From positions 1 through 5,980 of the forward strand of contig CAZCWX010000488.1 of NCBI GenBank assembly GCA_964502465.1: a stretch of 5,980 bases of DNA. The letters are read 5' to 3'. Source of the DNA: CAZCWX01 sp964502465 (GTDB lineage: Bacteria > Desulfobacterota > Binatia > Bin18). The notes below the pieces were generated by a model that did not search any database, was not told the origin of the DNA, and worked only from the letters and a program-made list of their open reading frames with translations. Positions 5,979 through 5,980 of the stretch are shown here, in pieces (position 1 is the stretch's first letter; the number at the start of each line of letters is the position of its first letter). Position numbers and translations under genes: made by a program.

Positions 5979-5980
5979 TT

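Overview
The window (5,980 bp, GC-rich) looks like an accessory stretch of chromosome from an environmental bacterium with a repeat-rich, mobile-element-rich genome. The gene families are the kind seen in uncultured Desulfobacterota/Tectomicrobia-like or Chloroflexota lineages: a short DprA-like protein, an orphan PIN-like protein, an IS256-type transposase, a cyclase/ATPase signalling protein and a multi-PAS histidine kinase. This placement is an impression from family content and repeats, not a phylogenetic result.

Layout. Positions 1-87 hold the last 28 codons of an upstream + strand gene. A 203-aa DprA-like Rossmann protein (108-719) follows 20 bp later, so the two are probably one transcript. 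Positions 720-1096 have no gene. They hold two intergenic inverted-repeat elements, one around a neisserial dRS3-like core and one of the GTCATTCTGAG...CAGAATGAC type, plus a stray end of the second type. A 127-aa PIN-like protein (1480-1097) lies on the - strand. Head to head with it is an IS256/Mutator-family transposase (1523-2771), broken by one extra C in the run 2029-2031. All three catalytic acidic residues survive across the two frames.

The right half is the most interesting part. Positions 2831-3286 encode the normal N-terminus of a class III adenylate/guanylate cyclase-ATPase regulator: a winged-helix-like head, a linker built from a perfectly phased 7-bp tandem repeat, and the start of the cyclase domain. 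Homology stops abruptly at a 12-bp perfect inverted repeat (3288-3313). A complete 758-aa membrane histidine kinase follows (3452-5728: DUF4118 membrane domain, three PAS domains, HisKA, HATPase_c). Its stop codon overlaps a short fragment (5721-5786) that reads, in another frame, like the usual C-terminal end of the same cyclase-ATPase family. The simplest reading is that the kinase replaced or interrupted the middle of a cyclase-ATPase gene and left both ends as scars.

The last ~200 bp hold the 3' end of a possible - strand gene that runs off the window. No response regulator for the kinase is visible. I see no RNA genes and no CRISPR array. I do not see a clear multi-gene defence or other new system; the novelty lies in the gene-replacement scar, the heptamer-encoded linker and the break-point palindrome.
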